Shown here one piece after another: positions 12,095 to 23,921 of a stretch of DNA of 64,000 nucleotides. This stretch comes from Toxorhynchites rutilus septentrionalis. Lineage: Eukaryota; Arthropoda; Insecta; Diptera; Culicidae. The notes under the pieces were generated by a model that saw nothing but the letters and a program-made list of their open reading frames with translations, was not told where the DNA came from and searched no databases. The stretch's first letter is position 1. The number at the start of each line of letters is the position of its first letter. Location of the stretch: contig NC_073744.1 of assembly GCF_029784135.1 (NCBI RefSeq), positions 10,561,429 to 10,625,428 on the forward strand, in the 5' to 3' direction. A program made the translations under genes and the position numbers.

Positions 12095-13853
12095 TAGGAG
12101 GTTGTCTCCAGGACACGACCGCATTGTTGACGTAGAACTACGCTGTTATATTATTCAAGTCGCTTGTTTATAACTTCGAATATTATTTTATAATACAGCG
12201 AAATTTTATAAATAACTGTTCAGTAGAATGGTTTGGTCTCTCTGAATTGGTTTTTTTGTTGTAGAATCAGTTGACGATAATTGATTGATGATTCATTATT
12301 GTTCTCGCAGAACAATACACTATACAAAGCCATGCATCGGTGGCTTGAAGCGACTAGGAATATGAACACTTCTCATCATTTCGCGCTATTCTCAAAAGAA
12401 ACGCTCCCGTTTATATTATTGACCTCGAAAAAAGTTGCATTACTTTCTCATGCTCGAGATAAGCGCAGTTGTCATCCTTAGTGGAGAATGTTTTGCTACT
12501 GGCAAGCGAAACCAAATCACACACAAAATTCCAGAACGACAGTTCCTTTTTTGGTGACTTAATGAACGAAATAAACTCATTTTGTTAATCTCAATAACCT
12601 CAAAAAAGAGAAGCATTGCTCCATTATGATTAAGATTAGCGCAAATGCAATCATATTTGAAGGCAGTTTTGCGACTGGCACGCGAACCCAAATAACTCAG
12701 AACACTCCAGCACGACATTCACGACGGTCTGGCTTGATTTTCCTCGAATAATCATTTGGCGCACAACCTTAATGCCTGCTTCGCCATAGCGTCATAGTTC
12801 AATGCATTGATGCAATGTCTAAGGCACTAATGAAGCCTTTACGACGACGGAAAATAAGCAATTTTAACTACCTGGAGTAATGGAAAAGACAGAATATTTG
12901 CCTCAGCAGAGATTCATTTCATACCCTAGCGCAAATATTTCTCTCCCGTTATCTCTCCTCCTTGTTTATTTTCATCGTTACGGCTGCATAATTTGCACTA
13001 CTAAACAATCATCCATCATAGCATCAATAAATTACACGTTATTGCATCGCGACAGGGCCAATGCACACGGGGCAGGTACAAATGGGGTTTCAGCGTAGCG
13101 AAGATGTACTATTTTTACGTACGCACGTACGCACACAAATGTCCATATATCGACGGCTTGAAGCAATTAAATATACACACCCTTATCTCCGTTTTGCGCT
13201 CTTTTTAACAGAAGCCCTTTCTGTTAGTATTACCGGTTTTACATTACAAAATTCGTGAACAATTATTTCCTTGGTGAGCCGATGATAGCCTAGTTTGATG
13301 ATTCCAAAGACAATTGTGTAGTTCCGAACCTTAATGAAATGGCGTCAGTATGATGTAATTATTGCATACCAAAGACATCAGCGAGTAAACGATTTTGTCG
13401 CGTCCACAGCTCTGTCCGCAATGAAGACATGTGATGATGCCAAACAAGAAAGAACACGCGATGTTCATTACTTCGTATCTAGAACGATACTGAAAGTTTA
13501 CCTCAGCGAGATCCAATATTTAGGCTGTAGGCAAATATTCTCCTTCGTTCTTCTTCTTTTTTTACTCTTTTACTCGTTATTGACGGCATGGGTAGGGAAG
13601 CTCACAAATGAACAGAACAAATGCATGGGAAAATGGAAATGCTTCTAGTTTTCATTAATTTCAACCGTTTACACAACAGTGGATTGTAATAAACAGCATG
13701 AAAAACTAATCTTAGGGAATCTCCGATTCGTTTGGTACGTAAATCGTCAAAATCCGTTCGCGGCAAAAATAGTTATTAACGTTAACTTTATTTCATAAAA
13801 ACGTGACCTGTTTTCTGATTTGGCACCCTTAATGAAAGACGTAGCTCTACGTC
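12095..13853 (+). mobile_element. hairpin-ended element V1
   Basis: The left end GGAGGTTGTCTCC...GACACGACCGCAT leads into GTTGACGTAGAACTACG. The right end AAAGACGTAGCTCTACGTC closes at 13853 in an A-run. The last 150 bp (TTATTTCATAAAAACGTGAC, TTTTCTGATTTGGC) closely match the right part of the element at 20.87-22.35 kb, while the interiors differ. No protein is encoded. The ends link it to the hairpin-ended superfamily; Helitron/Helentron-like is an inference. Confidence 0.55.
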
Positions 13854-14370
13854 AAAAAAATCGAATAGATTCTAAATCAGTAAAGATGTCGCTATCGCAT
13901 CAACCTCGTACAAGTCAAAAACATATTTTTTGACAAAATGGCGGACGTTTGGTAAACGAAATGCGGTTTAAATCGTTTTTTTCTTACGTATCCCGATTTT
14001 TTCAAAAATAGTAAGATTTAAAAAATATCATTTTTTAGAGGTTCACGCGATAGAGAGATGCATACAGATTGTATGTATATACATTGGATATAAATTGGTT
14101 CAGTAGAACTTGAGATATCGTGTACGCCAGTTTGAAAAAAATGGTTTCGAGAAAAACGCGTTTGAAGTTAATTGTTATGGCCGTACCAGGTTAGATACCG
14201 CATCACTAAAATAGCTCTAACTCGATAAATAAAGGAATTTTCGATCAGTCCTCTCTAGGGCATATTCTAATACCCTATAGTATAATAACTAAAATGACAC
14301 CGCTCAAATGACTGGTTTTAAGATTCATGGTAAGAAAAAAACAAAAGAATTCATACTGTGAAAAGCTTCT
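13854..14370. other. AT-rich non-coding spacer
   Basis: I see no gene or clear repeat boundary. The right part borders the dead Tc1 transposase and may contain its 3' terminal repeat, which I could not define. Confidence 0.4.
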
Positions 14371-14374
14371 AGGG

Positions 14375-15264
14375 TTAGTACTTGATCGTGTAGCCTTTGT
14401 TACGCATCACTTCACGCACCCGGTTCGGCATGGATTCCAAAAGCTTCTGGCACCTGGTGCACGGGATGGCGTACCAACAAGCTTAGATCCTATCTCACAG
14501 TTGCTGCTTATTCTTCGACTTCTACTTGTAGACTGACTTCTACACGATCTCCCATAGGTTCTCTATAGGGTTCAGATCCGATGACTGTGCTGCCCACTCC
14601 ATGACGTCGACCTTGTTATTCTGGAACCACTTTTCGACGGTTTTGACGGTGTGCTTCGGATCGCTATCCTGCATGAACTGCCATTTCAGGGGCATCTCCC
14701 CCTCGGCGCGAGGCAGCATAACATCCCTTAGGATTTGGGCGTAGAGGTACTGATCCATGATTTTATCCACCAAGTACAGGGGGTCAATCCCGTACCAGAA
14801 GAAGCATTCCCACACCATAATGTTCCCTTCTCCATGCTTGAATGTCTTCGTGACTATTGGGCGATGGACCCAAGTTTTTCCGTCCGAGCCGATGGAATTT
14901 ACCTTTGTCTCATCCATCCACAGTATATTTCACCACTGCTTTTTCTTCTCCGGACCGATTCAATCAAAGTGGCCATTCGCGAACTTCAGCCGCGCCCGCA
15001 GGGGGCTTTTACCGCCAGGATCCTGCCCCACCAGCCGCCGCTGAACTGTTCGGGAACTCACGGACAAGTTTAGTTCGTCCCGGATCTTTTTTGAGGTGTT
15101 GAAGGGATTTCTCTTTTAGATTGTTTGCGGTCGTGGAGGGCATTAAACACGAAGGTTTTGGATCGTCTCAGGTACTCTGCGGTTTCGCGCTAGTCGCTGC
15201 CTGCTTTGGACATTTTGCGGATGACCATTCGCTGTGTTTCCGTGCAATTATACACGGCACACAT
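14375..15264 (-). pseudogene. Tc1-family (DD34E) transposase pseudogene
   Basis: Reading the minus strand from ATG at 15264, the protein begins MCAVYNCTETQRMVIRK and meets a TAG soon after GSD; further shifts follow in the DNA-binding half. The catalytic part is open over 14540-14917: QDSDPKHT holds the second D and SDLNPIENLWE the E, with 34 residues between them, as in Tc1 transposases. Four stops interrupt the C-terminus, which still reads REVMRNKGYTIKY before TAA at 14377-14375. A consensus donor GTAAGT and an acceptor CTACAG just upstream of the ATG bracket a possible 61-bp intron (15275-15335). Confidence 0.8.
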
Positions 15265-16374
15265 TTTTCGCGTTCTGTAGTTAGAATTCGAGAATTAAAA
15301 CCTTACTTATTCTTGTTTACTTGATAAATACTTACCAGGATCCGAAAAACACAAAATACCACTGAGAAACATTCAATTTTCTTCAAAAATCGGTCGAAAC
15401 AACGCTCGAAACGAGGAACTACTGCTAAATTTTGTCGCCCCGGTTTTCAACTTTTGATTGCTATTAGTGTAAACTGACCAGACGTCCCGCGTTACGCGGG
15501 ACAGTCCCGCTTTTCAACAAAATGTCCCGCGTTAGATTGCGTCCCGCGAAACGTCCCGCATTTGGCAAAAGAAACGAAAATGTCCCGCGATATCAATATA
15601 TTCCAATATCACAATTTGATCATGTTGATTTTCTTAAATGGATGACCTCAAAAAAAAAAACTTTTATTTGGCAGAGTGTTCAAGAGCGCTTCTAATGCAT
15701 CGAAAGATTAATACGTTGAGATGGTTTCATCACACCGACAGTGGGCTTTTTTGTTTAGAGAGTGTCGACTGGCAGCGACAGCAACAAAATTAGAAAATGA
15801 TTTTTATAAAAGTCCCCTATTCATCCGCAGGGACCAACGTGAGTCAGACGAAAAGTTCATCTTTGGTCCCCTAACTAGCGGTCAGGGCTTAACCTTTTAA
15901 ATAAGCCGAAAGAACTAGTGTATACTCGACAGGAAGAGGTCTTACAGAAGTTGGCCGGAACCTCAACCATGGCCGATAAAAAGATGTAAGCCGACGTGTT
16001 CTTTTACCTTTTCGTGGCTTTGGTGGTCGACTGTCTCTCCATTTTAGCCATTCGCCCAAATGTTTTCTATCGGTCGCAGCTGGGGAATGTTGGGAAGGTT
16101 GGCCGTCTTCGCGACAATGTTTATCTCCAGATGATCCATCCTCTAGTGATCTTTTGGCATAATGGGCTGATCCCAGGTTCGGCATAAAGACCACATCACC
16201 TTCGCCACTTCCGGCAAGCACATCATATGACTCGAAAGAAGAGCGGTTTGACCATTCCCTTCACGTCTGTCATAGAAGAACCTTCTTCGAGAACTTGGTG
16301 TGGATGATATATTCGGCGTCATCGTTACCTGGAGGACGTAAAGTACCCGGTCTCCTGCCGTTCGTTGAATTCTA

Positions 16375-17666
16375 AAGGGTGTGTCACATCAAATTGCATC
16401 ACGGAGAAAACGCTGTAGAAATTTAATTTTTAGGAATTATATCTTCAGCTTTCGCTTATAATCAGATAAGACTGTATAGATCACGTTGGCCATGCTTCAC
16501 TGTCAATTTTTCGTAAATTTGGAAAAATGTCGTCGAACGAAAAAGAGCGTCGTGAATTAATCCTGCGCACTCATTTCGAGAATCCGGAGTTGTCACATCG
16601 GGACATTGGTAAGATGCTGGGAATCGTCCAATCCACGGTCAGCAGAGTACTAAAACGATACTTCGAGAACCTAACCATCGACCGGAAGGTGAAGAACGGC
16701 AAAAATGGATGCTCCGTCAGTGAAAAAGATCACAAGCGCGTAGTTAAGCAGTTTAGACGTGATCCGAGAAGTTCGGTCCGGGATGTCGCCAATAAGCTGA
16801 ATTTGTCAAGTTCATTCGTCCAGCGGACCAAGCAGCGGGAGGGCCTGCGTACATACAAGGTTCAGAAGGCTCCTAACCGCGACGAAAGGCAAAACATGGT
16901 GGGGAAGACGCGAGCCCGGAAGCTGTACACCGAAATGCTGACGAAGCCGCATTGCCTGGTAATGGACGACGAAACCTACGTCAAAGCGGACTTTCGTCAG
17001 CTGCCGGGCCTGTTGTTCTTCTCCGCAGAGGACAAATTCAGCGTTCCGGAGGATATTCGCAAGCAGAAACTATCCAAGTTTGCCAAAAAGTACATGGTGT
17101 GGCACGCGATCTGCTCTTGCGGAAAGCGGAGCGCCCCTTCGTGATGACCGGTACGGTAAACGGGCAGGTTTACCTTAAGGAGTGCCTACAGAAGCGCTTA
17201 CTACCACTATTGAAGCAGCACGAGGGCCCGACCATCTTCTGGCCGGATCTCGCTTCGTGCCACTATTCAAAGGACGTGTTGGAGTGGTACGAAGCCAACG
17301 GGGTCACCTTCGTGCCAAAGGAAATGAACCCGCCCGACGCGCCGGAGCTTCGCCCAATAGAGAAATATTGGGCGATTATGAAGCAGGCCCTCCGGAAGAA
17401 CCCAAAAGTTGTCAAATCGAAGGCGGACTTCATGAGAAAATGGATTTGTGTTCAAAAAAAACTACAACCTGACGTTGTACAGAATCTTATGGACGGGGTA
17501 AAGAGGAAGGTGCGAGCATACGGGCTTGGGCTCGAAGTATGAATGAAAAGAAAATGCCAAAAGTTGTTTAATAGTTTTTATTTTACTGTCTAAAATTTTT
17601 TTTTGGTCTACTGGGCGAATTTCTACAGCGTTTTTTCCGTGATGCAATTTGATGTGACACACCCTT
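16375..17666 (+). mobile_element. DD37E-type element, copy 2
   Basis: It is 1292 bp between TA at 16373-16374 and TA at 17667-17668. The inverted repeats begin AAGGGTGTGTCACATCAAAT and extend about 50 bp with one or two mismatches. It is nearly identical to the copies at 23.9-25.2 and 43.7-50.7 kb, so these spread recently. It sits inside the Tc1-type relic described above. Confidence 0.9.
16527..17542 (+). pseudogene. DD37E transposase, copy 2, one frameshift
   Basis: ATG 16527 opens MSSNEKERRELILRTHF. A helix-turn-helix at about residues 22-50 includes QSTVSRVLKRY, and a second DNA-binding region follows. MDDETYVK carries the first catalytic D. A C-run at 17134-17137 is one base shorter than in copy 4, which ends the frame at SAPS; the next frame continues FVMTGTVNGQVY, FWPDLASCHYS (second D) and RPIEKYW (E), ending LGLEV at 17542. 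Otherwise the triad is complete, so a single-base loss is the only obvious lesion. Confidence 0.9.
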
Positions 17667-18437
17667 TAGCATCAAGTACGTCTCATCTTTCATTATGAAC
17701 AAGGAGAGAAGTTTTTCACCAGCACCTCATGCTACTCCTTCTGGGTGATTGCATGCTGCTCATATACGGCCGGTCTCGTTTGGCGCTTCCGCATTAAAAT
17801 GTCCATTTTGGACAGATTCTCCTTCACCGTTTGGCCGGTTGCTTCGATCTACCGGCTTAAGGAGCGGCAGGGAGATGATGTTGTAAATACCAGATCGGCT
17901 ACATGTGGTGGACACAAAGTGCCTCAGGATGTCCAACTTTTTCGCTGTAGGGTGGAGCTTGCAGTATGAATAAAATCATTAAGTTGCTTGACAGTGCTGC
18001 TGCTGCGAATCAACAGCCTTGAATCATTTATGTTGTAGGCTTAATAAACGTAAGATTCAAGGAAAATTTGTTCCATAAAATTATATTTCATCACCGTCCG
18101 AAATTAGTTCATTTTTTGAATGCATACGTTAAGACTAAAATCGATGAAAATTGAATTAGAATTTTCGAGCATTCCATTCGGTAATTTGAAGAAAATTGTA
18201 GAACTTGAATCTTGCTTGCCAGGCGTAAATGCTCTGATTGAGCGTGTGGTTTTCAGGCGTAAACAAAATCTAAACCACCAAAAAATCACAACTGGGTGCC
18301 GATACTTAGAAATAAATGATACCGATCAGATTAGACTCGCTAAACTATGGTTTATGTTCACATAACGTATATACATAACGTTTTGTTTTTTGTATCCCGC
18401 GTTAGACCTCTGACCATCTGGTCACTTTATATTAGTG

Positions 18438-20871
18438 CATCTTGCTAAAACGGATTGCGTTGCGTTGCGGGTTTCAAAGTTGTCAGACTAGTATAAGTGC
18501 TCGCCGCTAGGTTTCGCATACACTATATTCGAAGTGGCATTCAAAATTAATTTGATTTTTTTTTGCATTATAGTGTGCTTAATGTTTTGTCCGACAATAT
18601 ACGGTGTTGGAATGTGAATATGCGACCATTTATATAAGTTCTTCAAAGATTGTTAATTTTTAAACCGTGTAAAAGCTAAATCGTGTACTACAGGTACCGT
18701 GCAGACTAGGGGATAAGTGTAGAAAGTATTATTAATTGATGGTTCCGGATTTTTTGCTACCACTACAACTTTTACAACCCGTTTGAAGTTCTGTTCAGTT
18801 CATATAACAAACTGTTTTTCTAGGGCCACTTATTCAAATTTACGGATTTCTGAATAGTTACAAAAACTTATTTCAGAATCAATCGTCTTCAAAGTCCTAC
18901 GTCAAGTTTCCGTCCGCGCCTCTAGGCACACAGACCTTTCTACTTTTTCACATAGAGATGACACGGAGAGCCGACTGAACAACAAACATTCTGAACGCCA
19001 CAGATCCTTGCGCGGATGTTGTGTGCAATATTCACATAATTAAGCCCCTCGGTGCAATTTAGGACTGATTGAGGCGCGTTCCTGCCTGCTTCCTTGCGCA
19101 GTGTGATTGTCAGTTAAATGTGGCCGATTTGAGCTGTCGTCGGAGATAAATCCATCCCCCAAACTGAGCTGCGAGCGAACACCGCTTCGGTAGCGAGACA
19201 GAAAAAGAATTACAACGTGCCTAATGAAGGTTAAATTCCGCCGATTCTGTTCCGATGTTCCGAGTGCATGTATGCGCGAAATCAGCGCTGCCTCCGAGTC
19301 CGACGGACTGATGAATGGCAAATTTTTCCAGATAATTAGATTTAAACGGAGTGTACCTATGGATGTGTGATTCTGCCTCATGCTATGCAGGGGATGGGGA
19401 GAAGAGGAAGCAGAAAGGTCGATCGAGTAATGACCTGTAGGAGCTGATCGGAGAAACGAACTATTAGCTCAAAGCGCCATCCTGCCGACCCATATATGGG
19501 CGATTATTAAATCCGCTTACTGTTACAATTGGTGCACTCTTGGTCGGGATGAGTGATAGTCACGAGGGCAGTTCTAGGTTAGCGCGCGAAGCAAATTTTG
19601 ACGTTTGAATTTCGAAAAATTCAACTCCATGGGAAATTGATTGCAACGGTCGGATAATGCAATGCAATTCCCGTGTGATCTGCACAAGTCATCCTCTATC
19701 TGTACATCCGCATGTAGCAATCAATACTCCCCTGGGCAACTTGTCCAACTAAATGAACCGCTTCGATCATCTTAATGGCGCTTGCACTGGGAAACCAATC
19801 CGAAACCTGTCGTCGTGTCGATATTCCCCCGACTCCTTGCAGTTAGTCATGTTTACACGGGCAGTGTTCCACAAGTTTACGATCTTGGTGATCACTTGAG
19901 ATTAGTCATCTCGCCTTCGGACCAACCAATCAGGGGGGGGGGGGAACTTGTTAACAGACCTAGACACCAATCGAAGGTATTGTACCTTTCCAATATCCTC
20001 TCGATAGCTCTGGAAGACAGCTGCAAACAAACGTGAACCCCTTTGGTAATAAACATGTTCGAAAAGATGACCCATGGTTAGTTAACTAAGCGTTGTGCAC
20101 CCTCTACAAGCCCTGTTGCGACACAGGCTGACACTTCCTCCAACCGGATTCGATGCAAATGCATAACGTCAAACGCGAATCCAGGTGCAAAATATATGGG
20201 GACCAAATACCAGTTCCGTTACGCTCCCCATCGGGGCAAATGAAGCCATCTCCATTTGTCGGCTAAAGTGGAATATTTAATTCCGGCCGCGGCTTCGGGA
20301 GGAAGAAACCCGCGCAAATAAAGTAAAAAGAAAAAACGAACAAAAAGCACGCGAGGTCAATTTTTATGGTGAGTTATGGGAATATTATGAAAATGTTTGT
20401 CGCATTCGAAGTTGGCAAACGGTGCCAAACGGGCGGCGGAAAAAAGAAGCATCGTCAAATCGGATTCCACGGTGTGAATGGGGTTGCGATCGTGCGGCAC
20501 ACCTCCAGCGGATTTGGGGTAATGTGGTGAAATTCAACCCGATAAATTTTTCATTACGCGTGGAAGCATATTCAGAAGCATTTGGCAGAAAGTCGACATT
20601 TGGATGGAAATTAGTTCTGATAAAAAGATTGAAATCGTAAATAATGTTTTTTCAAGTTAAACTACTTTACTGCATGGAGCGGCGACAGAACTAGAAATGC
20701 TTTTAGATGAAATATGATCCTTTTAGTACAATCTACAGGAACCATTAAAAACATCACCCTTGATGGAGATACATGCTTCAAAGCTGTAGATAAAGGGTGA
20801 TTTTCAAGCTTTAGGATGTTTATTTACGAAAAAAAACAGGAAAATTGTAAAGATATAAAATTTATTATTGG
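18438..20871. other. non-coding region, no gene recognised
   Basis: About 2.4 kb without domain, terminal repeat or coding block. A GTCCTACGTCAAG motif near 18896 is a stray end of the hairpin-ended superfamily. A G-run near 19933 and moderate GC mark the middle. I see nothing else. Confidence 0.45.
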
Positions 20872-21266
20872 TAAGGGGTTGTATCTAGGACACGACCGCA
20901 TAATTCGACGTAGAACCACTTCGAATATTATTTTAGAATGCATCGAAATTTTTGTAATAGATTATTTCCTTCGTTACAAATAAATTTGATGAACGTCCTT
21001 TTACGTTTGATATGAAGCCTAGGACTACCAAAATATGTGAACGGAAAAATAGTCAAACGATCATTGTATTTCACATTTCTCTCTGAAATTATTGCACATC
21101 TCATGTTTACGTAGTTCTCGAAGTTCATTCACCTCTAGTATCTGAAATGACGATTTCCCAGGCTTCTCAGTTTTAAAGTACGTTTTAGGGAAACATATTC
21201 CGGTCTGCACAACGACAAGCGAGTACAAAAGTACTCAACGCCAAAAAATACCCCCGACTTGCATGT

Positions 21267-21645
21267 TCAAATAATCGAATATCTGAAATTATAATCGAGT
21301 AATTTCGTATCGAATAATTCAAAATCAAAATATGAATACATCGAATAATTGCCACTGTAATCGCGATTAATAAAAAAAAGGAATCTTTCTCAAGGTTGAC
21401 GCATTTTTAGGTTAAGAATCAGGCTATATAATTTTTTAATCGAACATTTTTATATCCATCCTTCTAACATCAACAACCCGATAGACCACGCGACCAGAAT
21501 GACAACGTGATACGTGATTATTACAAAAATAAATATTCGCTCGATTAATCGAATATTGAAAAACAATTATTCGAATGAATCGAATATTGAAAAATTCCCC
21601 CACGATTAATCGATAATCGAATAAATGAAAAATTTAGACATCACT
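21267..21645. mobile_element. 379-bp AT-rich insertion with 10-bp flanking duplication
   Basis: ACTTGCATGT occurs at 21257-21266 and again at 21646-21655, and deleting the stretch between restores an 88-bp block of V2. The insert is dense in ATCGAATA and TTCGAT words on both strands and ends TTTAGACATCACT. A hAT-type MITE is possible but the two ends do not clearly match, so the class is open. Confidence 0.55.
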
Positions 21646-21655
21646 ACTTGCATGT

Positions 21656-21900
21656 ATTCGCAAAGCGGATTCCCCCAAGCACATTAATTTTTAAGTCCGT
21701 GTTAGGGAAACACAGCTCAGTCGGAAAAAATATCCCCGATTTGCATGTTTTGACAAAGCGGATTCCCCCAGGTACATTGATTTTAAAGACCGTGTTAGGG
21801 AAACACAGCTCAGTCGGAAAAAATATCCCCGATTTGCATGTATATTTGCAAAGCGGATTTCCACAGGTACATCGATTTTTTAAATCTGTGTTGGCGAAAC
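21656..21900 (+). repeat. tandem 88-bp blocks
   Basis: Three successive blocks share GCAAAGCGGATTCCCCCA, a GTGTTAGGGAAAC core, CAGTCGGAAAAAATATCCCC and GATTTGCATG. Diverged versions occur at 41.9-42.3 kb and, as a single block on the other strand, near 58.05-58.13 kb. ATTTGCAT matches the octamer element known from histone and snRNA promoters. Confidence 0.75.
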
Positions 21901-22499
21901 CGTAAATCGAGCCAATCAAAACTTGAAAGTTAGGGCGTTTAGGACGCTTGACATTTTACAGTTGTTCAATTGTTCATCTCATGGAAAATAACATTTTATT
22001 AATTGTGATAGACGCGTAGAAATATTTCCTATCAATTGATGCAAACATCTTTCCGATCTGTTAAGAAATGTTAGAGTTATTAGAATTCGAAATACGGGTA
22101 GCACACAAATCGGCAGATTTGTGGGAAAAAAGGAAGTTCTTCGAGTATTCATATATTTAAACCGTTTAGAGATTAGCGAATTGTAATGCTATACAAATAA
22201 ATCTTAGAGAATTTCCGATTAGGTTGGTACGCAAATCTTGAGAATTCGTTTACAGTGAAAATAGTTATTAACGTTACTTTTATTTCATGAAAACGTGACC
22301 TGTTTTCTGATTTGGCGCCCTTCCTGAAAGACGTAGTTCTACGTCAGAAACAATCCTGGAGATTTATTGTTTTGAAGATTATTTCATGTAAACGTTGGCC
22401 ACGGCTACGTTTTAGGTGTTCCATACGTGAAGTCTAGGTCGATCAAATAATTGAGGAATAAAAACGGGACACGTCACCAATAAAAACGTTTTATATGTA

Positions 22500-23465
22500 G
22501 GGTAAATGATCTTGGTTTGTCCAATTTAGGGTGTTTTTACGCAACTAGTAAATGCAAATCGATTTTTCTTCATGAAAATCACACATAATCGATACGAGTT
22601 TGGGTTTGTTGAAAAGCCCCAAGTCTCTAGTTGCTAATACTTCCATAGGGTGTTGAAATTATTCAAATTTTTATGTTTTTCAACGATTTTCCTTAAAGAA
22701 GAATTATGATCATGGTTTGACCAGCTCTGATCATGGTTTGCCCAAAAAAATGATCATGGTTTGTCCGGTTTTAGAAATCTCCATTTTTGAATGAAAACAT
22801 TCGAATTCACAATTAGATGTTGCATTTATCATTGCTTGAGTTTACTGTCATCATATTGGTTCATTCATAATTTAGGCTTTCTTCAGAATATTGCCTTTTC
22901 TTGGGCATTTTAGAAGTGTTCACCTCAACACAATCAACACAGAAAAACCATACTTCTGCTATGCGCGAAGCACACCATAAACAAACATAAACAAACTGCA
23001 GCGCGCCAAGCGATTGCCATAGAAATCATGTGGACAAAACAACATTATTGAATTGGACAACTCATGATCAGAATTGAGTTCATCAAAATGCGTTAATTTA
23101 ATGGTTTAGCTATGTAAATCCGATACAAATGGTGAGCAAGCATGATGTTTACAATATTTATAAGTGTTGTAATCCAGAAAAGGTCTGAATACGTGCCAAA
23201 TAATCATCTGGTGTTCGATTAAAAGTAAGCTCGAATGAGGGGCGCATTGACACAAATAGAAGGTGTATTTTATAATCCTTTAAAACATGTGATTTCGTAA
23301 AAGTATACTATCAAACTACTATAAATCATGTAAAAGGCAATTTCATTTATATGTTTCGAAACATTCGAAGGCCTTATTTGACACAGGAGCGCTGAATTAG
23401 AGCATTCAAAAAAGTGGGCAAACCATGATCATATTTTCGACTGGACAAACCAAGATCATTTACCC
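22500..23465. mobile_element. 966-bp TIR element with reiterated internal motif
   Basis: TA (22498-22499 and 23466-23467) flanks perfect 24-bp inverted ends starting GGGTAAATGATCTTGGTTTG. The related word TGATCATGGTTTGNCC recurs three times in a row at about 22706-22770 and, inverted, near 23418. No ORF is present. TA target and length suggest a non-autonomous relative of a Tc1/mariner or similar family; the repeated word may be a transposase-binding site. Confidence 0.75.
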
Positions 23466-23467
23466 TA

Positions 23468-23919
23468 TTATTTAATATTTTATGAAGAATTTTATTGAGT
23501 GTATAAAACCGAGAATAAATCCAATCAATCAAACATTCCTAGATGTACCCGCTTAGCTCCTAAGAACAAAGCAATATTCAGACGCTGAAAAGACTTTGCG
23601 GAGGAGATTATGATTATTGTAAGTTTTATTATAAAATTTGTCAAATTTCAGATCAAAGTTCTGTTTTAAAATTATCGTAGCATTTATGTAATGACTTTTA
23701 TGTTGTCCAAATATTGATCATCGTAGAACAATCCTTTCGACTGAGTGCGATACTACATAGAAAACACAAAATATAATCAGAATATGATAAAAGCTTCATG
23801 AGTTCCTTACTGTCTAGAAATTTGTTTTCCTTTTCTGAAAATATATGTCTCAACGATTGCCAGCTGGTACGGACTATTTGTTCCACCTTTTTATCGCACT
23901 TATTATAGTTTCTGTAATC
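23468..23919. other. AT-rich non-coding spacer
   Basis: About 450 bp between two transposons with no gene or recognisable repeat. Confidence 0.4.
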
Positions 23920-23921
23920 TA

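Larger units (their letters stand above)
15889..17960 (-). pseudogene. Tc1/mariner-type transposase relic, split by a DD37E insertion
   Basis: On the minus strand the fragment 17960-17669 reads KRQTRPAVYEQH...VKNFSPC then KDETYLML, which contains the first catalytic D. After the DD37E element the relic resumes at 16374 with EFNERQETGYFTSS, IIHTKFSKKVLL, VVFMPNLGSAHYAK (second catalytic site, with D changed to N) and NIPQLRPIENIWANG (the E). Stops and frameshifts occur throughout. Element ends are not identifiable. It is older than the DD37E copy that interrupts it. Confidence 0.65.
15470..18429. mobile_element. hAT-like element with perfect 8-bp duplication, containing other elements
   Basis: The ends are TAAACTGACCAGACG at 15470 and the complement of TAAAGTGACCAGATG at 18429. 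TATTAGTG flanks them exactly at 15462-15469 and 18430-18437, an 8-bp duplication typical of hAT. At least six TCCCGC motifs crowd the first 130 bp and one lies near the right end, resembling subterminal binding sites. Inside lie a dead Tc1-type transposase and, within that, a DD37E element. I see no hAT transposase, so it is non-autonomous. Confidence 0.65.
20872..22345 (+). mobile_element. hairpin-ended element V2
   Basis: The left end is AAGGGGTTGTATCTAGGACA then CGACCGCAT and TTCGACGTAGAACCAC; the right end GAAAGACGTAGTTCTACGTC closes at 22345. The right 150 bp match V1. The interior carries tandem 88-bp blocks and a 379-bp insertion that splits one block, both listed separately. A TGATTGGCTCG complement (GAGCCAATCA) follows the blocks. 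It is non-coding. Confidence 0.6.

Noticed and set aside
17182..17472. Open frame in the second frame of the DD37E transposase
   Set aside because: It is a shadow; the same shadow appears at 44545-44892 in copy 4.
21656..21900. Tandem blocks considered as a CRISPR-like array
   Set aside because: The blocks are contiguous tandem repeats without unique spacers, in a eukaryotic transposon context.
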